Shown piece after piece: positions 6,433 to 6,619 of a stretch of 6,619 nt of DNA. How positions within the stretch are numbered: the first letter of the stretch is position 1; each line of letters starts with the position of its first letter. The notes under the pieces are model-generated. The model ran no database searches. It was not told the origin of the DNA and saw only the letters and a program-made list of their open reading frames with translations. The DNA is from Saccharicrinis sp050296935 (lineage in GTDB: Bacteria > Bacteroidota > Bacteroidia > Bacteroidales > Marinilabiliaceae). Position numbers and translations under genes: made by a program. Where the stretch lies: positions 1 through 6,619 of the forward strand of contig JBNKRV010000105.1 of the NCBI GenBank assembly GCA_050296935.1, written 5' to 3'.

Positions 6433-6619
6433 CGATATAAAATTAATGGCTCAAATCGCTTATAAATATTGAGTTTCAAGGAATGTTTGGGAAAGCATAG
6501 CGGGCTATGGTAAGCAAATATGACGCAGAAAATCGGTATTTATAAGTGACATTCATAGCTTTTCATTAAATAATCGATTTACGGCTCTAAATTTTATCAC
6601 CATAGCTCGCTATGTCTCA
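6433..6619. repeat. Palindromic intergenic repeat or MITE-like element, continues past window
   Basis: The core is a hairpin with three stems sharing one centre (6502): 6456-6477 with 6528-6549 (22 positions, one mismatch, three G-T pairs), 6483-6489 with 6515-6521 (one G-T pair) and catagc-gg-gctatg (6496-6509). Outer arms 6433-6458 and 6575-6600 also pair imperfectly (for example aaatcg with cgattt, and ataaaatt with aattttat). The hexamer pair returns as catagc-tc-gctatg at 6601-6614, and catagc alone at 6554-6559, so the unit is partly repeated and goes on to the right. No open frame of note is present. The repeat starts just after the operon terminator, a common site for dispersed palindromic elements. 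Confidence 0.6.

Overview
The window is AT-rich, and its proteins look like those of a Bacteroidota bacterium. The pointers are an FtsE with the Walker A form GKVGSGKSS, a large secreted TPR protein paired with a C-terminal-Phe outer-membrane barrel protein, and weak or absent Shine-Dalgarno sequences before the starts. The class or order cannot be fixed from the sequence alone; a Bacteroidales/Marinilabiliales-like or Flavobacteriia-like origin is a guess.

Layout from left to right. Positions 1-90 hold the last 29 codons of a transposase reading rightwards into the window, followed by about 127 bp of palindrome-rich DNA that is probably the right end of that insertion sequence. It abuts, and may overlap, the stop codon of ftsE (218-925, minus strand). 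A 567-bp divergent gap (926-1492) has no convincing gene but holds three nested or consecutive inverted repeats: a long imperfect palindrome centred near 1195, a smaller one at 1294-1336, and a terminator-like hairpin at 1343-1376. A two-gene rightward operon follows: a 1020-residue secreted TPR solenoid (1493-4555) and, 34 bp later, a 585-residue outer-membrane beta-barrel protein (4590-6347). A clear intrinsic terminator lies at 6387-6417. The window ends in a palindromic repeat (about 6433-6614 and beyond) that folds into a well-centred long hairpin and repeats the motif catagc-NN-gctatg.

Functionally this looks like cell-envelope housekeeping DNA bordered by mobile and repeated DNA. FtsE is the ATPase of the FtsEX system that couples division to peptidoglycan hydrolysis; its membrane partner FtsX is not in the window. 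The TPR protein and the barrel protein are both exported and co-oriented, so they probably form a periplasm/outer-membrane complex, but their specific role cannot be named from sequence. The least explained elements are the two long palindromes and the TPR/barrel pair.
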